Source: Owenia fusiformis (Eukaryota; Annelida; Polychaeta; Sabellida; Oweniidae). Taken from it: DNA of 60,000 nt. The notes under the pieces were generated by a model. The model worked only from the letters and a program-made list of their open reading frames with translations. It was not told where the DNA came from and did no database searches. Location: positions 10,598,030 through 10,658,029 of the forward strand of contig CAIIXF020000009.1 of NCBI GenBank assembly GCA_903813345.2, in the 5' to 3' direction. The translations under genes and the position numbers were made by a program. Every line of letters begins with the position of its first letter. Position 1 is the first letter of the stretch. This document shows, piece by piece, positions 11,701 to 26,700 of this stretch.

Positions 11701-14700
11701 TTTCTATTTCTTTTATTGTTCATTGATTAATATAACTTTACATGTCCTAAGTAATTTCCTGGTTGTAACCGACTGATTATACTCTAAAACTCAACAACTG
11801 AATCTTACTCTGCAAAATCACACTGTCTCTAATCAACTCTAAAATCAACTTCGCTGAGGCTACACAATTCTTATATATATACAGCCTGTTTTTTGTAACA
11901 AATTATTGTCATAAAATATATTGTTGTGGCTCGTGTCGTCTAGTGGCAGTAACATAAAATGTTAGTTTGATTTCTATTTCTTTTATTGTTCATTGATTAA
12001 TATAACTTTACATGTCCTAAGTAATTTCCTGGTTGTAACCGACTGATTATACTCTAAAACTCAACAACTGAATCTTACTCTGCAAAATCACACTGTCTCT
12101 AATCAACTCTAAAATCAACTTCGCTGAGGCTACACAATTCTTATATATATACAGCCTGTTTTTGGCAAAGAGCCAGGTTGGCAAATAGCCAACTGGCACC
12201 AGGCCAACTGGGCATGAAGCCAACTGGCACTGGGCCAAATGGATAAATAATCAAATATACAATAAAAACATGGGTTCAAAGCAAGGGGAGATCTCCGACC
12301 ACTCCAGGAAACCCACTAGATCAAAGTACTTATCTTTATTACAGTTGGTTTCCTAGAGGTGTGAAGTGACATGGATGGTCTTATGTAAAGTTACAATTAA
12401 ATTGAATGATTAATCCCCAAGAGCAAATATGCATTCAGTGATAACCCTCTCCCTATTTCTGAGTCAGTTTTAACCCCCTCCCTTTCCTTGACCATCTATG
12501 TTACATTCTCCCCCTACTTTGTAATTATTTGTCCCAAATAAAATAAGGTATATAATGCAGTATACTTGCTGTTATAAATATACTTATGTACTTAAAAATA
12601 AACAACAGTGGATCAATTGACCAAACTATACCACTAAATGCAAACTTAAATTCCCAACATTATAATATAATTATTCAATACCATTGACTGACCTTGAGCA
12701 TTCTAATTAATTAAAAAAGTTTGTTTTTTTTCTTCTTTTGAAACTTCTCAAAATGCTTTTGCTAGAATGCCTGTCTAATACTAAGCATAGAAACCACACT
12801 ATCATCCAAGCACCCAATTACATTTAACCAAAGCTGCATTTGGCAATCAGACATTTAGGCAAATAAATCCTACAGACACAACTGGATCACCTTGTCAACC
12901 CATACTATATGCAATCCATATTGCGTTAACAACAAATTTTGAGTGACTCAACAAAAAGCTGTAGGAATAGTCATAAAAATATATCATAAATAGTGTATAG
13001 CTTGGAAATAGTCAAAATGCTTCTATCAGTCAAACCTATGACTGCTTACACTGTTCTAACCCATATCAATTTAAAGGTTCTCAAAACTTTTAAACATAAA
13101 TACCAAGGCTCTATTGACCATATTCATAAAAACTACTGGCTTTTCCAGCCGTCACACATAAATCGAAGGATCCCTTGACCCTAATAGTAATACACTTAAA
13201 AGCAACAGGCTCTCTTGGCCTTATCTACTTAAACTACAGGCTCTCTTGGCCTTATCTACTAAAAACAAAGGCTCTCTTGGCCTCATATACTCTAGGCTCT
13301 CTTGGCCTCATATACTCAAGGGTCACTTAGCCTATATTCATAATATCATCATAGTTTACAAACAGCCTTTACATTACATGGAAAGAATAATGAATCTTTG
13401 TCTTTCAATATCACTACATTCAAGATTGCAACAAGAAGCCACTTGACAGAACTTTAACCAAGCTATACTTATCTAAAATATGAGATAAAGGTAAAAAGAC
13501 ACAGTCTCTTCCAACAAGTCCAAAATTCATCCTCATGTGACACATCAATGATTATAATTTGTAGGAAAAATGACATCACCTCCAGCATTTTTGCCAAAAC
13601 ATAACACTCCATAGATGTCTCCTTTTATAACAGCCTTGCAGTATTCCTCCATAATGTGCTTAAACTTGTCTATTATAATCCAATGATCCGTGATTCGAAT
13701 ATTTTAATCATAATTCCTGATGGAAGTGACATTTGTTGACACATTTGTTGAACAGTTATCCATTCCAACAATATTTAAACAAAATAAATATGACCCATTT
13801 ATCCCTATTCTGGCTGGGTACTATCCAAATGATCTTGATTTAATCCAAATCTCACAGCAAATATAAATCCAGCATCAAATCATACAATATTTTGTACCAT
13901 CATACTATATAATACATATTCATATTTTGTTGTCCTAATGTTGACTGGGTACCATCCACAGAAACTTGAGATAATCCAACTATTCACTGTAAGTTAAATA
14001 AATAAATCCAAATTCTCTTCTACTTGAACACGTGTAGATCAGGTGATGATTAAGTCCTGAGGTACAACAAATTATCAAGGAAAATGTAATGAAATGTATG
14101 ATCCGCATAGATGAAAGGGTTTGAGCATCCAGTATAAGTCAGGGGATAATACACTTACAGCAAAGCCACAAATAAATATAAATATTAATTTAAATTGTAA
14201 TGTTTGACTACTTGAGTGATTAAAAGTGACGGTCATAAACAGCAATAGATTGAACATCCATATTTGCTTTGGTATGGCCATAAAACAATCTAGTCCTTAA
14301 AGGTGCTATCAATTGCTAATCATATCACTTGTGTTAGCCCATAACTTTCCAGTTTATGACCTAATTGTTTATCAAATATCTGGGGTAAAAGTCATAAAAA
14401 TGTTCTGAAATCAAACTGATGATTGAGATGTATGAAACACTGTTTGATTAGTACTAATTATCCTTTGTTCCGTATCACTTTATCCACACTTAACATATCA
14501 CATAATAAACAGTTTATGGCTGATAGAAACCACACGATGTATCATTTTACGATTTGTGTCAAAGTCAAGCAGATACTTGATATCCAATATGTACAGTTTG
14601 ATAGTAGTCATAATTATCCTCTATATTCTATTCTGTGTTTCCTGTCACAAATGACAATTTATGACACATTATTGAACAGTTATCCATTTCAACAATATTA

Positions 14701-17700
14701 AAACACTATAATTAATGGCCTCTTCGTCTTAATACCATCCAAATACACTCAGTAGATCCAAATAACAAAAACCACAAAATCTCTGCAATAGTAATATTGA
14801 CGTTATCCTTCTACACACATTGTCACATAATGAAAAATCTCTAACAACAACAACAAGGTCCAATGTTCAGCCCATGGCGAATCATAACTAAAAATTAGAA
14901 GTAGCCTCAGAAGTTACAAAAGTCATACATTGTCAGTTCAAATATAATCCAATATCTACAGTCCAATCGTTTCAACATTCATCCAACATCCGTTTTTCTC
15001 ACATCCATTGTTGGGTGCTTTGTTTTTCGCATTATGCCACCCTCTGGCCATACGGGACTCCAGGGTCTCTACTGGTGAAGACCAACACTCATAGGTTATG
15101 GGAATAACATCTCCCATATAGTTTGCTCCCTCTTTAAGTTTTAGTCTTGTGACATGGTTGGTAGTGGACCAAGCTTTGTGAACAAGCCGTTTTACATGCT
15201 TATTCTTGCTTAGCTGGGCCGAAGGCTTGTTGCGTTTTTCCTTGTAGACTCGTAGACGTGGTTTGTTAACTCTTACTCGATTCTTCACTTCAAACGACTT
15301 CAGTGTTTTCTTTGCCATTATGGCTAATCCCCTCTGTGTTGCATATAATGTGTCCACAGGGGTAGTTTGCACTTGTGCCTGCATTACATGGTTTTCTTCT
15401 GATATAACATCATATTTCTCTGTGTCACTGTTTTCCAACAGAACCACCCCTGCCTTCTCTGTGTCGGACCTTTCTACTGTAGAGTTGTCGGAGTCTGCAT
15501 TTATTGCATTGTGAGTTTCCAGCAAGTTTTGAGAGGGGCTCACATTCAATGTCTCATCTTCACTGCTCATCTTGGCATCATGGCGAGTAAAAGCAGATTC
15601 AAATTTAGGTGAGGATGGAACGGCTTTACCCCCTGCATTACCACTGTTATTTTGTAAAGTGGCATTCAGTTCTATTCTGAGTCTACGTACTTCTTGGTCA
15701 TACTCCTTTATCTCCATACCAATTTGTTTGCTCTTCTGGAAATGCTCATTACACTTTCTTATTTTCTGATTGTTCATCTTCAGCCTGTTGATTTCCTCGG
15801 CCATACTGTTATACCTAATCCTCTGCTGTTTAGGAAATTCGTACAATTCTTCAAATAGGTCATTTGCTTCCTTCAATTCTTTGGTTTCATTTTCAGTTAA
15901 TACTTTTATTTTAGTTCCTAATTCGGTAATCCTAGTATTGATAACCGAGTCCTCCATTTCTTGAGTTGTGTTCACTTTCTAACAGAAGGCTCCCAGATTC
16001 GTTTTTAAGAAAATATATCTATAAAATCCTGGTCACGGCACCAATGTAACAAATTATTGTCATAAAATATATTGTTGTGGCTCGTGTCGTCTAGTGGCAG
16101 TAACATAAAATGTTAGTTTGATTTCTATTTCTTTTATTGTTCATTGATTAATATAACTTTACATGTCCTAAGTAATTTCCTGGTTGTAACCGACTGATTA
16201 TACTCTAAAACTCAACAACTGAATCTTACTCTGCAAAATCACACTGTCTCTAATCAACTCTAAAATCAACTTCCACATTTCAAACTGAATCTAATAGGTA
16301 GATAAGGCCAAGAGAGCCTGTTGCTTTTAAGTGTATTACTATTAGGGTCAAGGGATCCTTCGATTTATGTGTGACGACAAGAAAATTTGTCCCAAATAAT
16401 GTAACAAATTATTGTCATAAAATATAATGTTGTGGCTCGTGTCGTCTAGTGGCAGTAACATAAAATGTTAGTTTGATTTCTATTTCTTTTATTGTTCATT
16501 GATTAATATAACTTTACATGTCCTAAGTAATTTCCTGGTTGTAACCGACTGATTATACTCTAAAACTCAACAACTGAATCTTACTCTGCAAAATCACACT
16601 GTCTCTAATCAACTCTAAAATCAACTTCACTGAGGCTACACAATTCTTATTTATATACAGCCTGTTTTTGGCAAAGAGCCAGGTTGGCAAATAGCCAACT
16701 GGCACCAGGCCAACTGGGCATAAAGCCAACTGGCACTGGGCCAAATGGATAAATAATCGAATATACAATAAAAACATGGGTTCAAAGCAAGGGGAGACCT
16801 CCGACCACTCCAGGAAACCCACTAGCTCAAAGTACTTATCTTTATTACAGTTGGTTTCCTAGAGGTGTGAAGTGACATGGATGGTCTTATGTAAAGTTAC
16901 AATTAAATTGAATGATTAATCCCCAAGAGCAAATATGCATTTCAGTGATAACCCTCTCCCTATTTCTGAGTCAGTTTTAACCCCCTTCCTTTCCTTGACC
17001 ATCTTTGTTACATTCTCCCCCTACTTTGTAATTATTTGTCCCAAATAAAATAAGGTATATAATGCAGTATACTTGCTGTTATAAATATACTTATGTACTT
17101 AAAAATAAACAACAGTGGATCAATTGACCAAACTATACCACTAAATGCAAACTTAAATTCCCAACATTATAATATAATTATTCAATACCATTGACTGACC
17201 TTGAGCATCCTAATTAATTAAAAAAGTTTGTTTTTTTCTTCTTTTGAAACTTCTCAAAATGCTTTTGCTAGAATGCCTGTCTAATACTAAGCATAGAAAC
17301 CACACTATCATCCAAGCACCCAATTACATTTAACCAAAGCTGCATTTGGCAATCAGACATTTAGGCAAATAAATCCTACAGACACAACTGGATCACCTTG
17401 TCAACCCATACTATATGCAATCCATATTGCGTTAACAACAAATTTTGAGTGACTCAACAAAAAGCTGTAGGAATAGTCATAAAAATATATCATAAATAGT
17501 GTATAGCTTGGAAATAGTCAAAATGCTTCTATCAGTCAAACCTATGACTGCTTACACTGTTCTAACCCATATCAATTTAAAGGCTCTCAAAACTTTTAAA
17601 CATAAATATCAAGGCTCTATTGACCATATTCATAAAAACTACTGGCTTTTCCAGCCGTCACACATAAATCGAAGGATCCCTTGACCCTAATAGTAATACA

Positions 17701-20700
17701 CTTAAAAGCAACAGGCTCTCTTGGCCTTATCTACTTAAACTACAGGCTCTCTTGGCCTTATCTACTAAAAACAAAGGCTCTCTTGGCCTCATATACTCTA
17801 GGCTCTCTTGGCCTCATATACTCAAGGGTCACTTAGCCTATATTCATAATATCATCATAGTTTACAAACAGCCTTTACATTACATGGAAAGAATAATGAA
17901 TCTTTGTCTTTCAATATCACTACATTCAAGATTGCAACAAGAAGCCACTTGACAGAACTTTAACCAAGCTATACTTATCTAAAATATGAGATAAAGGTAA
18001 AAAGACACAGTCTCTTCCAACAAGTCCAAAATTCATCCTCATGTGACACATCAATGATTATAATTTGTAGGAAAAATGACATCACCTCCAGCATTTTTGC
18101 CAAAACATAACACTCCATAGATGTCTCCTTTTATAACAGCCTTGCAGTATTCCTCCATAATGTGCTTAAACTTGTCTATTATAATCCAATGATCCGTGAT
18201 TCGAATATTTTAATCATAATTCCTGATGGAAGTGACATTTGTTGACACATTTGTTGAACAGTTATCCATTCCAACAATATTTAAACAAAATAAATATGAC
18301 CCATTTATCCCTATTCTGGCTGGGTACTATCCAAATGATCTTGATTTAATCCAAATCTCACAGCAAATATAAATCCAGCATCAAATCATACAATATTTTG
18401 TACCATCATACTATATAATACATATTCATATTTTGTTGTCCTAATGTTGACTGGGTACCATCCACAGAAACTTGAGATAATCCAACTATTCACTGTAAGT
18501 TAAATAAATAAATCCAAATTCTCTTCTACTTGAACACGTGTAGATCAGGTGATGATTAAGTCCTGAGGTACAACAAATTATCAAGGAAAATGTAATGAAA
18601 TGTATGATCCGCATAGATGAAAGGGTTTGAGCATCCAGTATAAGTCAGGGGATAATACACTTACAGCAAAGCCACAAATAAATATAAATATTAATTTAAA
18701 TTGTAATGTTTGACTACTTGAGTGATTAAAAGTGACGGTCATAAACAGCAATAGATTGAACATCCATATCTGCTTTGGTATGGCCATAAAACAATCTAGT
18801 CCTTAAAGGTGCTATCAATTGCTAATCATATCACTTGTGTTAGCCCATAACTTTCCAGTTTATGACCTAATTGTTTATCAAATATCTGGGGTAAAAGTCA
18901 TAAAAATGTTCTGAAATCAAACTGATGATTGAGATGTATGAAACACTGTTTGATTAGTACTAATTATCCTTTGTTCCGTATCACTTTATCCACACTTAAC
19001 ATATCACATAATAAACAGTTTATGGCTGATAGAAACCACACGATGTATCATTTTACGATTTGTGTCAAAGTCAAGCAGATACTTGATATCCAATATGTAC
19101 AGTTTGATAGTAGTCATAATTATCCTCTATATTCTATTCTGTGTTTCCTGTCACAAATGACAATTTATGACACATTATTGAACAGTTATCCATTTCAACA
19201 ATATTAAAACACTATAATTAATGGCCTCTTCGTCTTAATACCATCCAAATACACTCAGTAGATCCAAATAACAAAAACCACAAAATCTCTGCAATAGTAA
19301 TATTGACGTTATCCTTCTACACACATTGTCACATAATGAAAAATCTCTAACAACAACAACAAGGTCCAATGTTCAGCCCATGGCGAATCATAACTAAAAA
19401 TTAGAAGTAGCCTCAGAAGTTACAAAAGTCATACATTGTCAGTTCAAATATAATCCAATATCTACAGTCCAATCGTTTCAACATTCATCCAACATCCGTT
19501 TTTCTCACATCCATTGTTGAGTTCTTTGTTTTTCGCATTATGCCACCCTCTGGCCATACGGGACTCCAGGGTCTCTACTGGTGAAGACCAACACTCATAG
19601 GTTATGGGAATAACATCTCCCATATAGTTTGCTCCCTTTTTAAGTTTTAGTCTTGTGACATGGTTGGTAGTGGACCAAGCTTTGTGAACAAGCCGTTTTA
19701 CATGCTTATTCTTGCTTAGCTGGGCCGAAGGCTTGTTGCGTTTTTCCTTGTAGACTCGTAGACGTGGTTTGTTAACTCTTACTCGATTCTTCACTTCAAA
19801 CGACTTCAGTGTTTTCTTTGCCATTATGGCTAATCCCCTCTGTGTTGCATATAATGTGTCCACAGGGGTAGTTTGCACTTGTGCCTGCATTACATGGTTT
19901 TCTTCTGATATAACATCATATTTCTCTGTGTCACTGTTTTCCAACAGAACCACCCCTGCCTTCTCTGTGTCGGACCTTTCTACTGTAGAGTTGTCGGAGT
20001 CTGCATTTATTGCATTGTGAGTTTCCAGCAAGTTTTGAGAGGGGCTCACATTCAATGTCTCATCTTCACTGCTCATCTTGGCATCATGGCGAGTAAAAGC
20101 AGATTCAAATTTAGGTGAGGATGGAACGGCTTTACCCCCTGCATTACCACTGTTATTTTGTAAAGTGGCATTCAGTTCTATTCTGAGTCTACGTACTTCT
20201 TGGTCATACTCCTTTATCTCCATACCAATTTGTTTGCTCTTCTGGAAATGCTCATTACACTTTCTTATTTTCTGATTGTTCATCTTCAGCCTGTTGATTT
20301 CCTCGGCCATACTGTTATACCTAATCCTCTGCTGTTTAGGAAATTCGTACAATTCTTCAAATAGGTCATTTGCTTCCTTCAATTCTTTGGTTTCATTTTC
20401 AGTTAATACTTTTATTTTAGTTCCTAATTCGGTAATCCTAGTATTGATAACCGAGTCCTCCATTTTATGAGTTGTGTTCACTTTCTAACAGAAGGCTCCC
20501 AGATTCGTTTTTAAGAAAATATATCTATAAAATCCTGGCAACGGCACCAATGTAACAAATTATTGTCATAAAATATAATGTTGTGGCTCGTGTCGTCTAG
20601 TGGCAGTAACATAAAATGTTAGTTTGATTTCTATTTCTTTTATTGTTCATTGATTAATATAACTTTACATGTCCTAAGTAATTTCCTGGTTGTAACCGAC

Positions 20701-23700
20701 TGATTATACTCTAAAACTCAACAACTGAATCTTACTCTGCAAAATCACACTGTCTCTAATCAACTCTAAAATCAACTTCACTGAGGCTACACAATTCTTA
20801 TTTATATACAGCCTGTTTTTGGCAAAGAGCCAGGTTGGCAAATAGCCAACTGGCACCAGGCCAACTGGGCATAAAGCCAACTGGCACTGGGCCAAATGGA
20901 TAAATAATCGAATATACAATAAAAACATGGGTTCAAAGCAAGGGGAGACCTCCGACCACTCCAGGAAACCCACTAGCTCAAAGTACTTATCTTTATTACA
21001 GTTGGTTTCCTAGAGGTGTGAAGTGACATGGATGGTCTTATGTAAAGTTACAATTAAATTGAATGATTAATCCCCAAGAGCAAATATGCATTTCAGTGAT
21101 AACCCTCTCCCTATTTCTGAGTCAGTTTTAACCCCCTTCCTTTCCTTGACCATCTTTGTTACATTCTCCCCCTACTTTGTAATTATTTGTCCCAAATAAA
21201 ATAAGGTATATAATGCAGTATACTTGCTGTTATAAATATACTTATGTACTTAAAAATAAACAACAGTGGATCAATTGACCAAACTATACCACTAAATGCA
21301 AACTTAAATTCCCAACATTATAATATAATTATTCAATACCATTGACTGACCTTGAGCATCCTAATTAATTAAAAAAGTTTGTTTTTTTTCTTCTTTTGAA
21401 ACTTCTCAAAATGCTTTTGCTAGAATGCCTGTCTAATACTAAGCATAGAAACCACACTATCATCCAAGCACCCAATTACATTTAACCAAAGCTGCATTTG
21501 GCAATCAGACATTTAGGCAAATAAATCCTACAGACACAACTGGATCACCTTGTCAACCCATACTATATGCAATCCATATTGCGTTAACAACAAATTTTGA
21601 GTGACTCAACAAAAAGCTGTAGGAATAGTCATAAAAATATATCATAAATAGTGTATAGCTTGGAAATAGTCAAAATGCTTCTATCAGTCAAACCTATGAC
21701 TGCTTACACTGTTCTAACCCATATCAATTTAAAGGCTCTCAAAACTTTTAAACATAAATATCAAGGCTCTATTGACCATATTCATAAAAACTACTGGCTT
21801 TTCCAGCCGTCACACATAAATCGAAGGATCCCTTGACCCTAATAGTAATACACTTAAAAGCAACAGGCTCTCTTGGCCTTATCTACTTAAACTACAGGCT
21901 CTCTTGGCCTTATCTACTAAAAACAAAGGCTCTCTTGGCCTCATATACTCTAGGCTCTCTTGGCCTCATATACTCAAGGGTCACTTAGCCTATATTCATA
22001 ATATCATCATAGTTTACAAACAGCCTTTACATTACATGGAAAGAATAATGAATCTTTGTCTTTCAATATCACTACATTCAAGATTGCAACAAGAAGCCAC
22101 TTGACAGAACTTTAACCAAGCTATACTTATCTAAAATATGAGATAAAGGTAAAAAGACACAGTCTCTTCCAACAAGTCCAAAATTCATCCTCATGTGACA
22201 CATCAATGATTATAATTTGTAGGAAAAATGACATCACCTCCAGCATTTTTGCCAAAACATAACACTCCATAGATGTCTCCTTTTATAACAGCCTTGCAGT
22301 ATTCCTCCATAATGTGCTTAAACTTGTCTATTATAATCCAATGATCCGTGATTCGAATATTTTAATCATAATTCCTGATGGAAGTGACATTTGTTGACAC
22401 ATTTGTTGAACAGTTATCCATTCGGCCTTATCTACTTTAAGTCATAGTCAATGTTGAAACGATTGGACTGTAGATATTGGATTATATTTGAACTGACAAT
22501 GTATGACTTTTGTAACTTCTGAGGCTACTTCTAATTTTTAGTTATGATTCGCCATGGGCTGAACATTGGACCTTGTTGTTGTTGTTAGAGATTTTTCATT
22601 ATGTGACAATGTGTGTAGAAGGATAACGTCAATATTACTATTGCAGAGATTTTGTGGTTTTTGTTATTTGGATCTACTGAGTGTATTTGGATGGTATTAA
22701 GACGAAGAGGCCATTAATTATAGTGTTTTAATATTGTTGAAATGGATAACTGTTCAATAATGTGTCATAAATTGTCATTTGTGACAGGAAACACAGAATA
22801 GAATATAGAGGATAATTATGACTACTATCAAACTGTACATATTGGATATCAAGTATCTGCTTGACTTTGACACAAATCGTAAAATGATACATCGTGTGGT
22901 TTCTATCAGCCATAAACTGTTTATTATGTGATATGTTAAGTGTGGATAAAGTGATACGGAACAAAGGATAATTAGTACTAATCAAACAGTGTTTCATACA
23001 TCTCAATCATCAGTTTGATTTCAGAACATTTTTATGACTTTTACCCCAGATATTTGATAAACAATTAGGTCATAAACTGGAAAGTTATGGGCTAACACAA
23101 GTGATATGATTAGCAATTGATAGCACCTTTAAGGACTAGATTGTTTTATGGCCATACCAAAGCAAATATGGATGTTCAATCTATTGCTGTTTATGACCGT
23201 CACTTTTAATCACTCAAGTAGTCAAACATTACAATTTAAATTAATATTTATATTTATTTGTGGCTTTGCTGTAAGTGTATTATCCCCTGACTTATACTGG
23301 ATGCTCAAACCCTTTCATCTATGCGGATCATACATTTCATTACATTTTCCTTGATAATTTGTTGTACCTCAGGACTTAATCATCACCTGATCTACACGTG
23401 TTCAAGTAGAAGAGAATTTGGATTTATTTATTTAACTTACAGTGAATAGTTGGATCATCTCAAGTTTCTGTGGATGGTACCCAGTCAACATTAGGACAAC
23501 AAAATATGAATATGTATTATATAGTATGATGGTACAAAATATTGTATGATTTGATGCTGGATTTATATTTGCTGTGAGATTTGGATTAAATCAAGATCAT
23601 TTGGATAGTACCCAGCCAGAATAGGGATAAATGGGTCATATTTATTTTGTTTAAATATTGTTGGAATGGATAACTGTTCAACAAATGTGTCAACAAATGT

Positions 23701-26700
23701 CACTTCCATCAGGAATTATGATTAAAATATTCGAATCACGGATCATTGGATTATAATAGACAAGTTTAAGCACATTATGGAGGAATACTGCAAGGCTGTT
23801 ATAAAAGGAGACATCTATGGAGTGTTATGTTTTGGCAAAAATGCTGGAGGTGATGTCATTTTTCCTACAAATTATAATCATTGATGTGTCACATGAGGAT
23901 GAATTTTGGACTTGTTGGAAGAGACTGTGTCTTTTTACCTTTATCTCATATTTTAGATAAGTATAGCTTGGTTAAAGTTCTGTCAAGTGGCTTCTTGTTG
24001 CAATCTTGAATGTAGTGATATTGAAAGACAAAGATTCATTATTCTTTCCATGTAATGTAAAGGCTGTTTGTAAACTATGATGATATTATGAATATAGGCT
24101 AAGTGACCCTTGAGTATATGAGGCCAAGAGAGCCTAGAGTATATGAGGCCAAGAGAGCCTTTGTTTTTAGTAGATAAGGCCAAGAGAGCCTGTAGTTTAA
24201 GTAGATAAGGCCAAGAGAGCCTGTTGCTTTTAAGTGTATTACTATTAGGGTCAAGGGATCCTTCGATTTATGTGTGACGGCTGGAAAAGCCAGTAGTTTT
24301 TATGAATATGGTCAATAGAGCCTTGGTATTTATGTTTAAAAGTTTTGAGAGCCTTTAAATTGATATGGGTTAGAACAGTGTAAGCAGTCATAGGTTTGAC
24401 TGATAGAAGCATTTTGACTATTTCCAAGCTATACACTATTTATGATATATTTTTATGACTATTCCTACAGCTTTTTGTTGAGTCACTCAAAATTTGTTGT
24501 TAACGCAATATGGATTGCATATAGTATGGGTTGACAAGGTGATCCAGTTGTGTCTGTAGGATTTATTTGCCTAAATGTCTGATTGCCAAATGCAATTAGG
24601 ATGCTCAAGGTCAGTCAATGGTATTGAATAATTATATTATAATGTTGGGAATTTAATTTTGCATTTAGTGGTATAGTTTGGTCAATTGATCCACTGTTGT
24701 TTATTTTTAAGTACATAAGTATATTTATAACAGCAAGTATACTGCATTATATACCTTATTTTATTTGGGACAAATAATTACAAAGTAGGGGGGGAATGTA
24801 ACAAAGATGGTCAAGGAAAGGAAGGGGGTTAAAACTGACTCAGAAATAGGGAGAGGGTTATCACTGAATGCATATTTGCTCTTGGGGATTAATCATTCAA
24901 TTTAATTGTAACTTTACATAAGACCATCCATGTCACTTCACACCTCTAGGAAACCAACTGTAATAAAGATAAGTACTTTGATCTAGTGGGTTTCCTGGAG
25001 TGGTCGGAGATCTCCCCTTGCTTTGAACCCATGTTTTTATTGTATATTTGATTATTTATCCATTTGGCCCAGTGCCAGTTGGCTTCATGCCCAGTTGGCC
25101 TGGTGCCAGTTGGCTATTTGCCAACCTGGCTCTTTGCCAAAAACAGGCTGTATATAAATAAGAATTGTGTAGCCTCAGTGAAGTTGATTTTAGAGTTGAT
25201 TAGAGACAGTGTGATTTTGCAGAGTAAGATTCAGTTGTTGAGTTTTAGAGTATAATCAGTCGGTTACAACCAGGAAATTACTTAGGACATGTAAAGTTAT
25301 ATTAATCAATGAACAATAAAAGAAATAGAAATCAAACTAACATTTTATGTTACTGCCACTAGACGACACGAGCCACAACATTATATTTTATGACAATAAT
25401 TTGTTACAGTATTTCCATGATTTAACAGGTACTCAAAATAATGAACATCTAAAACCTTTTGCGATATAGCGGATTTTTTTGGATGAGATGCCTTTTTCGC
25501 AAAAAGAGTAAAATTTGAGGTCTAAAATATACTATTTTGAAGACAACTTAAAACTCAAAAATAAAACTTGCATCTTGTAAGATAGTCCCATGGTATGAGG
25601 AGGGTTAATTCTATATTTGGCACATGGTTTACCGTAAAGCATATTAAGGTGGGACCTGGTCCGTCAGCCAAAAAAAATCCTCGATAGATTTTCCTGAAAA
25701 TCGCACAGTGTGTGTAAACAAGTGGTGTACATAAGCTGCAGAAATTTTAAACAGAAAAAAATAAGTTTAGATATAGTAAGCAAGGTTCAAAGATCGTATT
25801 TTTGAGGAGCCTATGCTGATTAAATTGTCATATTTAACATGTAATCCTATGGGAAAACCATACACTTACTTTACCCTCGGGAGATCTCAATCTACAGAAA
25901 AACGGCTCGATAGATTTCTTTTAAATTTCATCATTTCTTTATTTGGAATATGATTATGCTTATGTTAGTTTTTTGTAAAAAGATTACAAAAATTGTAGTC
26001 AGGGTATTCAGTCAAAGTACTTTGTATTTTGAGAAAAGACCGGCATCCAATTCCATCCGTTGGCGGAGAGAACAATTGAATTACGTCATAAATTTCTCAC
26101 CTGAATGATCCGACAAAGATAAAGACGATTCCCAGGACAATGGGGTTTAGCCTTGCTAAATCAAATGTAGTTAGTTGATTTTGAATATAAGTCAAACGGT
26201 ATGAATTACTACCACTAAAGTTAAGCGTCCCACAGTCTTTGAGAATCAAGGACGTCGTATAGGCCTAGTACAAAGACCGTAAATAACGTGCTAAATCAAC
26301 AGCGGCCGATCGCAAATTAACTAACTATTAATTAAATTATCGCCTCATCTACCTGCTATTTTAAGTATTGATGTAAGTAAAAGGAAACTTTTGTTTTTTT
26401 TCATGTGCCGAGATTAAATTACGTATACGTTGTGTCAAATCATATCATTGAATCATATCGTCTTTTTTATCTTCAGGTAAGTATTGCCCATTATCATGGC
26501 CCTTCTTTATTTTGATTTTTCATGATGTAAAAACAGAAGCTCCGCCGATCGCCGATCGCGCACTTTGGCAATTCACTAAGTAAAGGTGATCATCAAACGT
26601 TTGTAATCACCGGTTAATATTTAAATCAGAAAGCCTTATTTGTCGAATAAACTGTGCACGTCTGACTTGATTTAGTTAAAATACATTACGATAAGGCTCG

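Larger units (their letters stand above)
10501..25412. mobile_element. Composite tandem/inverted LTR-retrotransposon array in HEXD intron 10
   Basis: A 14,904-bp block (10505-25408) begins TGTAACA and ends TGTTACA, and is flanked by the 4-bp direct repeat GTAT (10501-10504 and 25409-25412). It contains eight full or partial LTRs of one family. In order: LTR(+) 10505-11117, deleted interior, partial LTR(+) 11380-11620, partial LTR(-) 11624-11893, LTR(-) 11894-12505, interior(-) 12506-16044, partial LTR(-) 16045-16273, scrambled patch 16274-16399, LTR(-) 16400-17012, interior(-) 17013-20550, LTR(-) 20551-21163, partial interior(-) to about 22423, inverted partial interior(+) from about 22440, LTR(+) 24797-25408. 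Copies are nearly identical (three visible regions of change between the two 333-codon ORFs), so the array is young. No protease, reverse transcriptase or integrase is present. The 5' end sits only 9 nt after the exon-10 boundary. Confidence 0.9.

Noticed and set aside
13246-14701. Short ORFs (66, 68 and 92 codons) recurring in each LTR-element interior
   Set aside because: They lie in the presumed non-coding 3' part, on mixed strands, and recur only because the element is duplicated.
15263-15964. Plus-strand ORFs of 64-83 codons opposite the gag-like ORF
   Set aside because: Shadow frames of the 333-codon minus-strand ORF.
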